From Thermotogae bacterium (lineage in GTDB: Bacteria > Thermotogota > Thermotogae > Petrotogales > Kosmotogaceae): a stretch of 9,441 nucleotides of DNA. A program made the translations under genes and the position numbers. Below, piece after piece: positions 1 to 5,006 of the stretch. The notes beneath the pieces were generated by a model, which was given only the letters and a program-made list of their open reading frames with translations, searched no databases and had not been told where the DNA came from. How positions within the stretch are numbered: the stretch's first letter is position 1; every line of letters begins with the position of its first letter. The stretch spans positions 1 to 9,441 of the forward strand of contig QNAR01000045.1 of assembly GCA_003643975.1 (NCBI GenBank), in the 5' to 3' direction.

Positions 1-39
1 ACAACCTACAACGAACTCTATTGTTGGTCGCTCCAATAT

Positions 40-2466
40 TTACAATAAAGCGCGTTTCAACCTCAGAGCGTTTGTGACAACGGTAACGCTTGAGAAGGCC
101 ATAGCAGCTCCTGCGATCATTGGGCTAAGTTTCAGCCCGAAAGCGATATAAAATATTCCAGCGGCTATGGGAATTCCAATTACATTATAGAAAAATGCCC
201 AGAAAAGATTTTGCTTCACATTTCTGATCGTTACTTTAGATAGCCTGATAGCGTTCACAACATCTCTTAAGTCACTCTTCATTAATACTACACCAGCTGA
301 TTCCAAAGCGACATCAGTCCCTGAACCGATCGCTATACCAACATGTGCCTCTGCCAAAGCAGGAGAATCATTTATGCCATCACCCACCATAGTGACGGTA
401 TAACCCATTTCTTTTAGCTCTTTCACCTTTTTAGATTTATCTTGAGGCATAACTTCTGCCATTACTTCGTCTATACCGACTTCTTTTGCAATGGCCCTCG
501 CAGTTTCTACGCTATCTCCAGTTACCATAAAGGTTTTTATACCCATTTTTTTCAGTTCTTCAATGGCTTTTTTAGAGCTTGGCTTTACCACATCAGCAAT
601 GCCAAAAAGGCAGACGGGTTCACCGTTGTACTTCATGAGAACAGGGGTTTTCCCATTTTTGGATAATTCGATAGAGTTTTTTCTGGCGGTGTCGCTATCT
701 TTCAGCATACGTGTATTTCCAAGGCTTATCTCTACTCCATCAATTTGAGCAAAGATCCCCTGCCCAGGAATAACTTTGAAATCATTTACTTCAAAAAGGT
801 CACCATCATACGCCTGTACTATGGCTTTATCCAATGGGTGAGAACTCAAAGCACCCACACTAGCAGCATATTTCAGCGCTTTATTCTTGTCAAATCCAAT
901 AAGTGGAATTATATCCGTAAGAACTGGTTTCCCTTCGGTAATGGTTCCTGTTTTGTCGAAAATAACTGCTTTTGTCTTGTGGGTAATCTCCAAAGCTTCT
1001 CCGCTTTTAAAGAGGATTCCCATCTCAGCGCCTCTGCCTGTACCCACCATTATCGCTGTAGGGGTTGCTAAACCAAGTGCGCATGGGCAGGCTATTACGA
1101 GTACTGAAATCATCATAGAGAAAGCAAAAAGAAAACCATATCCGAGTAAAAACCAACTTAAAAAAGTAACGGCGGCGATTCCGAGTACCACAGGCACAAA
1201 ATATCCACTGATTATGTCTGCTAGCTTTGCTATGGGGGCTTTGGAAGCTTGGGCGTCCTCAACAAGCTTGACTATTTGGGCAAGCGCTGTGTCACTCCCT
1301 ACTTTAGTGGCTTTAATTTCCACAGTACCACTGAGATTTACAGTTCCACCTACTACTTCCGATCCTTCTTGGATATTCACAGGTATAGACTCTCCCGTTA
1401 GCATGGATTGGTCAACTGAACTGTTACCCCTAACAACCACCCCATCTACGGGGAAAGCACTTCCCACTTTCACCAGCAGAATATCCCCAACTTCCACTTC
1501 TTCAACGGGGATTTCAACTATCTCTCCACCCCTTTTTAGAAAAGCTGTCTTAGGAGACAAATTCATGAGCTTCTTCAGCGCTTCTGAAGTCTGCCCTTTA
1601 GAGAAACTTTCGAAGTATTTTCCGAGTGAGATCAACGCGATAATAACCCCAGCGGTTTCAAAGTAAAGATCCATAGCATACGAGGTATTTCCCAGAGCAA
1701 TCTGAACCGTGGCAAAAAGTCCATAACCTACCGCCGCACCAGTTCCTAAGCCTACGAGTGTATCCATGTTTGGATGGCCCTTGAACAAATTGGGAATGCC
1801 TTTGAGATAGAAATCTTTGCCTGCAATCACAATGGGTATTGTCAGGAAGAGTTGAACTAAGGCAAAATTCAGGGGATTTTGTTCCAAAGAAATAATGCTT
1901 GGAAGAGGGATTCCAAACATATGGGCCATTGCTACCAAAAGCAAGGGTAAAGCAAAAATCGAAGAAAACAAGAATTTTCTCCTGTATGAACGGGTAACCG
2001 CTTCTCTTCTTTCACTGTCGCGGTCGTAAGTCTTTGTTGTTACGCTCTTTGCTTTGTAGCCGTTTTTTTCAACCGCTTTTTTGATGTCCGCTATCCTTAC
2101 CAAAGATGGGTCATATTCAATCGCTGCCTTTTCGGTTGTCAAATTTACGGAAACACTGTTGATCCCATCAAGTTTATTTACAGCCTTCTCTACTGCACTA
2201 ACACAGGAAGCGCAAGTCATGCCCTCTATTTCAAGCGAGATTTTGCGAAGTTTTTTTGACTTTTCAATTTCATAACCTGCTTTTTTTATTCGTTCTACAA
2301 GTTCCGATTCGTCAATAGGGGTTTCAACTTCAAAAACCAGCCTTTCAGTAGCAAGGCTAACTACGGGATTTTTTACTCCTTCGACTTTTAAAGCAGCCTT
2401 TTCAACTGCGCTGACACAAGAAGCACAGGTCATGCCCTTAACGATAAACTCTTTTTTTTCTGCCAT
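40..2466 (-). CDS. copA: Copper-exporting P1B-type ATPase, two N-terminal HMA domains
   Basis: This inner-membrane pump uses ATP to expel Cu(I) from the cytoplasm. The 808 residues begin with two heavy-metal-binding HMA domains (about 4-70 and 75-142), each with GMTCASC (C14/C17 and C85/C88). The membrane part carries the ion-binding CPC motif (C460-P-C462). The actuator loop has TGES (357-360). The catalytic domain has the phosphorylated D504 in DKTGT, the P1B-specific HP pair (H543-P544) and GDGIND (695-700). The last two helices carry the YN (760-761) and MAxSS (789-793) signatures of Cu(I)-type P1B-1 pumps. The length is normal and all key residues are present. It is the last gene of the operon, starting 2 nt after the ferredoxin stop, and its SD (AAGGGG) lies inside that gene's 3' end. 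Only 39 nt follow the stop, with no terminator visible in the window. Silver is a possible second substrate, as is usual for the family. Confidence 0.97.
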   Translation of the reverse strand: MAEKKEFIVKGMTCASCVSAVEKAALKVEGVKNPVVSLATERLVFEVETPIDESELVERIKKAGYEIEKSKKLRKISLEIEGMTCASCVSAVEKAVNKLDGINSVSVNLTTEKAAIEYDPSLVRIADIKKAVEKNGYKAKSVTTKTYDRDSERREAVTRSYRRKFLFSSIFALPLLLVAMAHMFGIPLPSIISLEQNPLNFALVQLFLTIPIVIAGKDFYLKGIPNLFKGHPNMDTLVGLGTGAAVGYGLFATVQIALGNTSYAMDLYFETAGVIIALISLGKYFESFSKGQTSEALKKLMNLSPKTAFLKRGGEIVEIPVEEVEVGDILLVKVGSAFPVDGVVVRGNSSVDQSMLTGESIPVNIQEGSEVVGGTVNLSGTVEIKATKVGSDTALAQIVKLVEDAQASKAPIAKLADIISGYFVPVVLGIAAVTFLSWFLLGYGFLFAFSMMISVLVIACPCALGLATPTAIMVGTGRGAEMGILFKSGEALEITHKTKAVIFDKTGTITEGKPVLTDIIPLIGFDKNKALKYAASVGALSSHPLDKAIVQAYDGDLFEVNDFKVIPGQGIFAQIDGVEISLGNTRMLKDSDTARKNSIELSKNGKTPVLMKYNGEPVCLFGIADVVKPSSKKAIEELKKMGIKTFMVTGDSVETARAIAKEVGIDEVMAEVMPQDKSKKVKELKEMGYTVTMVGDGINDSPALAEAHVGIAIGSGTDVALESAGVVLMKSDLRDVVNAIRLSKVTIRNVKQNLFWAFFYNVIGIPIAAGIFYIAFGLKLSPMIAGAAMAFSSVTVVTNALRLKRALL

Positions 2467-2468
2467 AA

Positions 2469-2687
2469 TTACCCCTTCAATTTTTCATTAATTAATTTAG
2501 CAAGACTGTCAGCAGTGAGCTCAGAGTAAAGCTTGCCGTCAATTTCTGCTACTACGGTTTTGCAGATACCAAGACAACCTGATTCGGAAATCTCAAGCTC
2601 AGGAAATCTTTCCCTTGAGGCTTTTAAAGATTCAGAACCTTTTTTATAACAACAAGAGTCCTTTTGGGCACATATATTTACTCTCAC
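2469..2687 (-). CDS. Small thioredoxin-like [2Fe-2S] ferredoxin in the copper operon
   Basis: This 72-residue soluble protein has the cysteine layout of thioredoxin-fold [2Fe-2S] ferredoxins (NuoE C-terminal domain/Shethna type). C6 and C12 (or C13) come near the N-terminus, then C38-LGI-C42 in the typical GCLGIC motif, followed by the family's VAEIDGKLY strand and a final helix. It starts with GTG behind a strong SD (AGGAGG, 6-7 nt away) and overlaps the upstream SHOCT stop by 4 nt (GTGA). copA starts 2 nt after its stop, so the two are probably made together. In the archaeal CopZ of Archaeoglobus a [2Fe-2S] domain is fused to a copper chaperone and can reduce Cu(II) to Cu(I). A similar electron-donor role to CopA is my inference. 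No HMA chaperone gene (copZ) is seen beside it. C12 and C13 are adjacent, so which one ligates the cluster is unclear. Confidence 0.85.
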   Translation of the reverse strand: MRVNICAQKDSCCYKKGSESLKASRERFPELEISESGCLGICKTVVAEIDGKLYSELTADSLAKLINEKLKG

Positions 2688-2959
2688 GATTCTCCTCCTA
2701 ACTGTTTCCTCATTTTTTTGTATTCTTCGTCGCTTATTTCGCCTTTTGCGTATCTGAGTTCCAAAATACGCAACGCTTCGGAATCACGATTTGATACCAC
2801 AGTTTTGGTTCTGCTCCCAGTACCAACCACACGTTTGATAATCCAAAAAAACACCGCAAAAAACAGAACCATCAAAATTAAACCGAAGATAGGTCCAAAC
2901 CAGCCCCAACCACTAAACCAGGCCCAACAACCTGCAGGATTCCAAAAGCCCCAGTGCAT
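2684..2959 (-). CDS. Trp-rich single-pass membrane protein with C-terminal SHOCT domain
   Basis: This is a 91-residue protein. Residues 1-20 form an aromatic N-terminus with six tryptophans, one Cys (C11) and one His (H2). One membrane helix follows (about 21-43), then a basic linker and a SHOCT helical hairpin (about 60-87: LRYAKGEISDEEYKKM). SHOCT domains are short oligomerisation-like modules of unclear role, and such Trp-rich SHOCT proteins often sit beside metal ATPases. The start is taken at ATG 2959: the SD GGAGG precedes it by 8 nt. A GTG three codons earlier (2968) overlaps that SD and is unlikely to be used. The upstream gene's stop (2961-2963) lies inside the SD-ATG spacer, and the downstream ferredoxin overlaps its end by 4 nt. 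The aromatic end probably faces outside and might contact copper, but this is speculative. Confidence 0.85.
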   Translation of the reverse strand: MHWGFWNPAGCWAWFSGWGWFGPIFGLILMVLFFAVFFWIIKRVVGTGSRTKTVVSNRDSEALRILELRYAKGEISDEEYKKMRKQLGGES

Positions 2960-2960
2960 A

Positions 2961-3164
2961 TTAATCACCTCCTCTTAGGGTCTTCAGCATTTTCAGATAT
3001 TCTTCTTCATCGATTTCACCTTTGGCATAGCGTTCCTTCAAAATTTTTTCAGCCCCGCTCGCTTTTTCAGCAGACTCTCTGTTTGCGAAAAAATTTCTTA
3101 TATACTCGGGCTTGATGAGAAAGACGATAAGAACTAAGAAAATTAACCACCCAAAGAACATCAT
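2961..3164 (-). CDS. Small single-pass membrane protein with SHOCT domain, first gene of copper operon
   Basis: This 67-residue protein has one membrane helix at the extreme N-terminus (about 3-17), a charged linker, and a SHOCT hairpin (about 38-63: ILKERYAKGEIDEEEYLKML). It closely resembles the SHOCT part of the next gene, so the two probably arose by tandem duplication. It lacks that gene's Trp-rich N-terminal segment. The start is ATG 3164, preceded by the SD AGAGGTG with a 6-nt spacer. A GTG at 3173 would place the start inside the SD. The stop codon lies in the next gene's SD-start spacer, so translation is probably coupled. It is the first gene after the C7-AT-G8 palindrome and should be the most directly metal-regulated. 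Its biochemical role is unknown. Confidence 0.82.
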   Translation of the reverse strand: MMFFGWLIFLVLIVFLIKPEYIRNFFANRESAEKASGAEKILKERYAKGEIDEEEYLKMLKTLRGGD

Positions 3165-3184
3165 GTTTATCACCTCTTTTTACG

Positions 3185-3201
3185 CCCCCCCATGGGGGGG
3201 G
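3185..3201. promoter_or_regulatory. C7-AT-G8 palindrome, candidate CsoR-type copper operator
   Basis: Seven C, AT, then eight G form a perfect palindrome (C7-AT-G7) flanked by AT-rich DNA. It lies just upstream of the SD of the first copper-operon gene and directly downstream of a TATAAG -10-like box on the minus strand. CsoR/RcnR-family repressors are known to bind inverted G/C tracts flanked by A/T, and CsoR often controls copA operons. A repressor bound here would cover the transcription start. No csoR gene is in the window. A terminator role is unlikely because no T-run follows. Confidence 0.6.
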
Positions 3202-3202
3202 T

Positions 3203-3208
3203 CTTATA
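3203..3208 (-). promoter_or_regulatory. Candidate -10 box of the copper operon
   Basis: On the minus strand this reads TATAAG (5 of 6 to TATAAT), about 40 nt upstream of the first SHOCT start and abutting the C7-AT-G8 palindrome. No convincing -35 lies at 16-18 nt (the best is TTCATC, 17 nt away), so the call is tentative. Confidence 0.4.
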
Positions 3209-3219
3209 AATACTATCAT

Positions 3220-3237
3220 GCTTTCGATGAAGAAAGC
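3220..3237. repeat. Short inverted repeat in the divergent copper/mntP intergenic region
   Basis: The arms GCTTTC and GAAAGC are separated by 6 nt (perfect 6-bp arms). The repeat lies upstream of the candidate copper-operon -10 and covers its -35 area. It could be a second regulator site or chance. Confidence 0.3.
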
Positions 3238-3283
3238 TTGTCTAATAGAATACAAAGCTGTTAAAAAAGAGTAATGAATGTGA

Positions 3284-3292
3284 TGATATAAT
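3284..3292 (+). promoter_or_regulatory. Extended -10 promoter of mntP
   Basis: A perfect TATAAT (3287-3292) is preceded by TGA, giving the TGn extended -10 form, which can work without a good -35. None is visible at 17 nt. The predicted leader is about 25 nt, too short for the yybP-ykoY manganese riboswitch that controls mntP in some bacteria. Confidence 0.6.
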
Positions 3293-3324
3293 GTTCATGA
3301 CCCTTTAAACCAGAGGTGTATAGG

Positions 3325-3873
3325 ATGGAGATTCTTTTTGTTGCTATAGCTTTAGCAATGGACGCCTTTGCAGTATCTGTGTCTATTGGCCTTTCTTTGA
3401 ACTTTGTTCCACTTAATACCGCATTTCGAACTTCATTTCATTTTGGACTATATCAATTCTTCATGCCACTGATCGGTTGGTATACCGCTTCAAAATTTTC
3501 TAGTTATATTCAGGAGCTTGATCATTGGATAGCTTTCTTACTGCTAGCAGGAATAGGCGGTAAGATGATTCTTGAAGCCTTTGAGAAAAAAGAAGGGTCA
3601 ACTGTTGATAGAACAAGAGGCTTTCCTTTGATACTACTTTCAATTGCAACCTCTATTGACGCCTTCGCCGTTGGAATGGCTTATTCTTTTTTGGAAAGAA
3701 AAATACTTTTCCCGGCAATGATTATTGGCATCATTGCCTTTTGCTTAAGCTATATAGGCATAAAAGGCGGTGCCAGGTTTAGCAAACACTTAGGAAACAG
3801 CGCAGAAATTATCGGAGGAATTGTGTTGATATTTGTTGGAGCAAAGATACTTGTAGAACATTTAAGTGGATGA
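3325..3873 (+). CDS. mntP: Manganese efflux pump MntP
   Basis: This 182-residue inner-membrane protein exports excess Mn(II). It shows the family's internally duplicated fold of six helices. Each half begins with the acidic motif DAFAVS/DAFAVG (D13 and D112), the intramembrane carboxylates needed for metal transport, and the third helix ends in GIGGKMILEAF. Length and motifs match full-length family members. The start is ATG 3325, with the SD AGAGGTG 6 nt upstream. A GTG at 3316 lies within that SD and is rejected. The gene is divergent from the copper operon and shares a 160-nt intergenic region with it, so the locus may be a general metal-efflux island. No classical terminator follows; the hairpin-rich region downstream may serve instead. 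Confidence 0.93.
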   Translation: MEILFVAIALAMDAFAVSVSIGLSLNFVPLNTAFRTSFHFGLYQFFMPLIGWYTASKFSSYIQELDHWIAFLLLAGIGGKMILEAFEKKEGSTVDRTRGFPLILLSIATSIDAFAVGMAYSFLERKILFPAMIIGIIAFCLSYIGIKGGARFSKHLGNSAEIIGGIVLIFVGAKILVEHLSG

Positions 3874-3900
3874 AAAGACATTCAGGGGTATAAAACAAAG

Positions 3901-3989
3901 GTTATACTGAGCTAAAGTAAAGCTCAGGCTATACGTGACATCGTCACGGCTATACATTCCTTCGGAATAGCTCCGCGCCTATGGGCGGA
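3901..3989. repeat. Cluster of four short perfect hairpins with repeated GYTATAC spacers
   Basis: Four hairpins follow each other. (1) CTGAGCT/AGCTCAG at 3907-3927 has a 7-bp stem and 7-nt loop. (2) CGTGAC/GTCACG at 3934-3948 has a 6-bp stem and 3-nt loop. (3) ATTCC/GGAAT at 3956-3968 can be extended by an outer GCT/AGC pair. (4) TCCGC/GCGGA is at 3972-3989. The heptamer GTTATAC or GCTATAC begins at 3901, 3928 and 3949, once before each of the first three stems. None is followed by a T-run, so they are not ordinary terminators. The stems differ in sequence while the spacer repeats, unlike a CRISPR. It may be a genome-wide intergenic repeat or a structured RNA tail. Confidence 0.6.
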
Positions 3990-3996
3990 TAAGAAC

Positions 3997-4023
3997 CGAG
4001 TTACATGATTCGAGTTGCGAGTT
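3997..4023. repeat. Three CGAGTT direct repeats
   Basis: CGAGTT occurs at 3997, 4011 and 4018 within 27 nt, right after the hairpin cluster. The spacing is irregular (14 and 7 nt; the last two are offset by exactly 7). This looks like degenerate intergenic repeat sequence rather than coding DNA. Confidence 0.45.
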
Positions 4024-4077
4024 ATTAGTCACGAGAGTGAATATAAGAAATAAAAAACATGACTGAAAACAGGTAAG

Positions 4078-4091
4078 CACGCTGATGCGTG
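4078..4091. repeat. Small hairpin in the mntP/aldolase convergent spacer
   Basis: CACGC and GCGTG form a 5-bp stem with a TGAT loop. It is not followed by a T-run on either strand. The remainder of 3874-4156 holds no ORF or RNA gene that I can recognise. Confidence 0.35.
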
Positions 4092-4156
4092 GGAAGGTTT
4101 AGAGAAATTCGTATAACACATGACATACAACCAACAACGGTTTTTACTGTATTCTT

Positions 4157-4795
4157 TTACTGCCTGTAAAATTTGAGATATTTTTCCCTGAGCTTTTTCA
4201 TGTTGCTCTCTGGAATATGGAAGATTTCCCTGTTCAATTTCAGGGCTTCTATGTACACCTGTATGTTTTTTTCTGTAACTTTGGCAGAAACGAACGCTTC
4301 ATTGAAACTTTCCCCAACGTTGACGAGCCCATGGTTTCTCAATATAACAGCGCTGTTGTTTCCAAGGGCTTCAGCAGCATTTTCCGCGAGTTCCCAACTC
4401 CCTGGGTCTGCGTATTTCGCCACTCTGATTTCAGGCCCACATATCATTGCACTGTCTTCAATGAGGGAAGGAACTTCTTCCATGGTTACAGACGCGATCG
4501 ATGCGTAAATAGGGTGAGTGTGCAGAATGAATTTTACGTCTTTTCTCGCTTTGTAGATGGCAACATGCATTTTCCATTCAGATGATGGGACTCTTGAGCC
4601 TTCTATAACATTGCCCTCGTAATCAATGACTATAACATCTTCTTCTTTCATCTTATCATATGGGTATCCTGAAGGCGTGATATATATCCTCTCACCATCA
4701 GTAAAGGATACATTTCCCCATGTTCCTTTCACCAGGTCTTCATTTAACATTTTTCTGCATGCTTGAACAATTATGCTTCTAAATTCTTTATCCAT
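4157..4795 (-). CDS. Class II (zinc) sugar-phosphate aldolase, fuculose-1-phosphate aldolase-like
   Basis: The 212-residue cytoplasmic enzyme belongs to the class II aldolase/adducin family, which cleaves sugar phosphates such as L-fuculose-1-phosphate to DHAP and an aldehyde using Zn. It has GTWGNVS (24-30), the phosphate-binding TPSG (40-43) and SSE (71-73), the catalytic base E73, and zinc ligands H92, H94 (LHTHP) and H155 (RNHG). These fall at the same numbers as in E. coli FucA. The start at ATG 4795 is chosen because GGAGG lies 7 nt upstream and a good promoter (TTGCGC-17-TATACT) lies inside the 51-codon upstream extension that a longest-ORF call (start 4948) would add. No kinase or isomerase gene is adjacent, so the substrate is open: rhamnulose-, ribulose- or methylthioribulose-phosphate relatives are possible. 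It is monocistronic and convergent with mntP. Confidence 0.88.
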   Translation of the reverse strand: MDKEFRSIIVQACRKMLNEDLVKGTWGNVSFTDGERIYITPSGYPYDKMKEEDVIVIDYEGNVIEGSRVPSSEWKMHVAIYKARKDVKFILHTHPIYASIASVTMEEVPSLIEDSAMICGPEIRVAKYADPGSWELAENAAEALGNNSAVILRNHGLVNVGESFNEAFVSAKVTEKNIQVYIEALKLNREIFHIPESNMKKLREKYLKFYRQ

Positions 4796-4805
4796 TTTCA
4801 TTCCT

Positions 4806-4819
4806 CCATTCATGAATGG
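4806..4819. promoter_or_regulatory. 14-bp perfect palindrome before the aldolase SD
   Basis: CCATTCATGAATGG is a perfect palindrome between the predicted -10 (4836-4841) and the SD/start of the aldolase gene. It falls just downstream of the expected transcription start and touches the GGAGG. It could be a repressor operator or, as RNA, a 5-bp hairpin beside the SD. Confidence 0.45.
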
Positions 4820-4835
4820 CATTTCACCAGTATTT

Positions 4836-4864
4836 AGTATACAGGAATATCTTTTACCGCGCAA
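4836..4864 (-). promoter_or_regulatory. Sigma-A type promoter of the aldolase gene
   Basis: On the minus strand, TTGCGC (4864-4859) and TATACT (4841-4836) are separated by exactly 17 nt, with TG directly before the -10. The expected leader is about 30-35 nt to ATG 4795. Its position within the longer reading frame argues against the upstream start. Confidence 0.6.
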
Positions 4865-4912
4865 AAAAGAGCAGAAAAGGTAGCTTGCGAGTCTCATTAT
4901 AGTGACAATAAA

Positions 4913-4950
4913 TGTAACAAACGACTGATTTGTTAATTGGTTCTTCATTG
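4913..4950 (+). promoter_or_regulatory. Conserved leader element of the first protease-like lipoprotein gene
   Basis: The 94 nt before this gene align without gaps to the 94 nt before its paralogue at 8453 (65 of 94 identical by hand count). The strongest match is the first 38 nt: TGTARCAAACGACTGA, then TTAATTG, then TTCTTCATT. This points to a shared promoter or regulator site. Clear shared -35/-10 boxes are not evident. In this copy alone TTGTAT (4948) and TATGCT (4971) are spaced 17 nt and could serve. Confidence 0.45.
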
Positions 4951-5006
4951 TATAGAAAGACCTTTTTGCTTATGCTAGGGCTTTAATTGTGTAAGGAGGT
5001 GGGGGT

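Noticed and set aside
887..1666. 259-residue open frame on the plus strand inside copA
   Set aside because: It is the antisense of a clearly conserved CopA region, low in family features and rich in Ser/Pro/Thr as expected for a shadow frame; no SD or promoter supports it.
3067..3255. 62-codon minus-strand frame crossing the C7-AT-G8 palindrome
   Set aside because: It overlaps the first SHOCT gene in another frame and reads through the regulatory palindrome; it has no SD and no recognisable protein features.
3293..3324. Manganese riboswitch (yybP-ykoY) upstream of mntP
   Set aside because: The predicted leader is only about 25 nt after a good extended -10 box, far too short for that riboswitch.
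3901..4091. CRISPR array or tRNA/rRNA-like RNA gene
   Set aside because: The repeated unit is only 7 nt, the spacers are themselves hairpins of unequal length, and no cloverleaf or conserved rRNA sequence is visible.
4796..4948. N-terminal extension of the aldolase by 51 codons
   Set aside because: A good promoter and a palindrome lie within it, the family protein starts at the later Met, and the SD GGAGG is correctly spaced only for ATG 4795.
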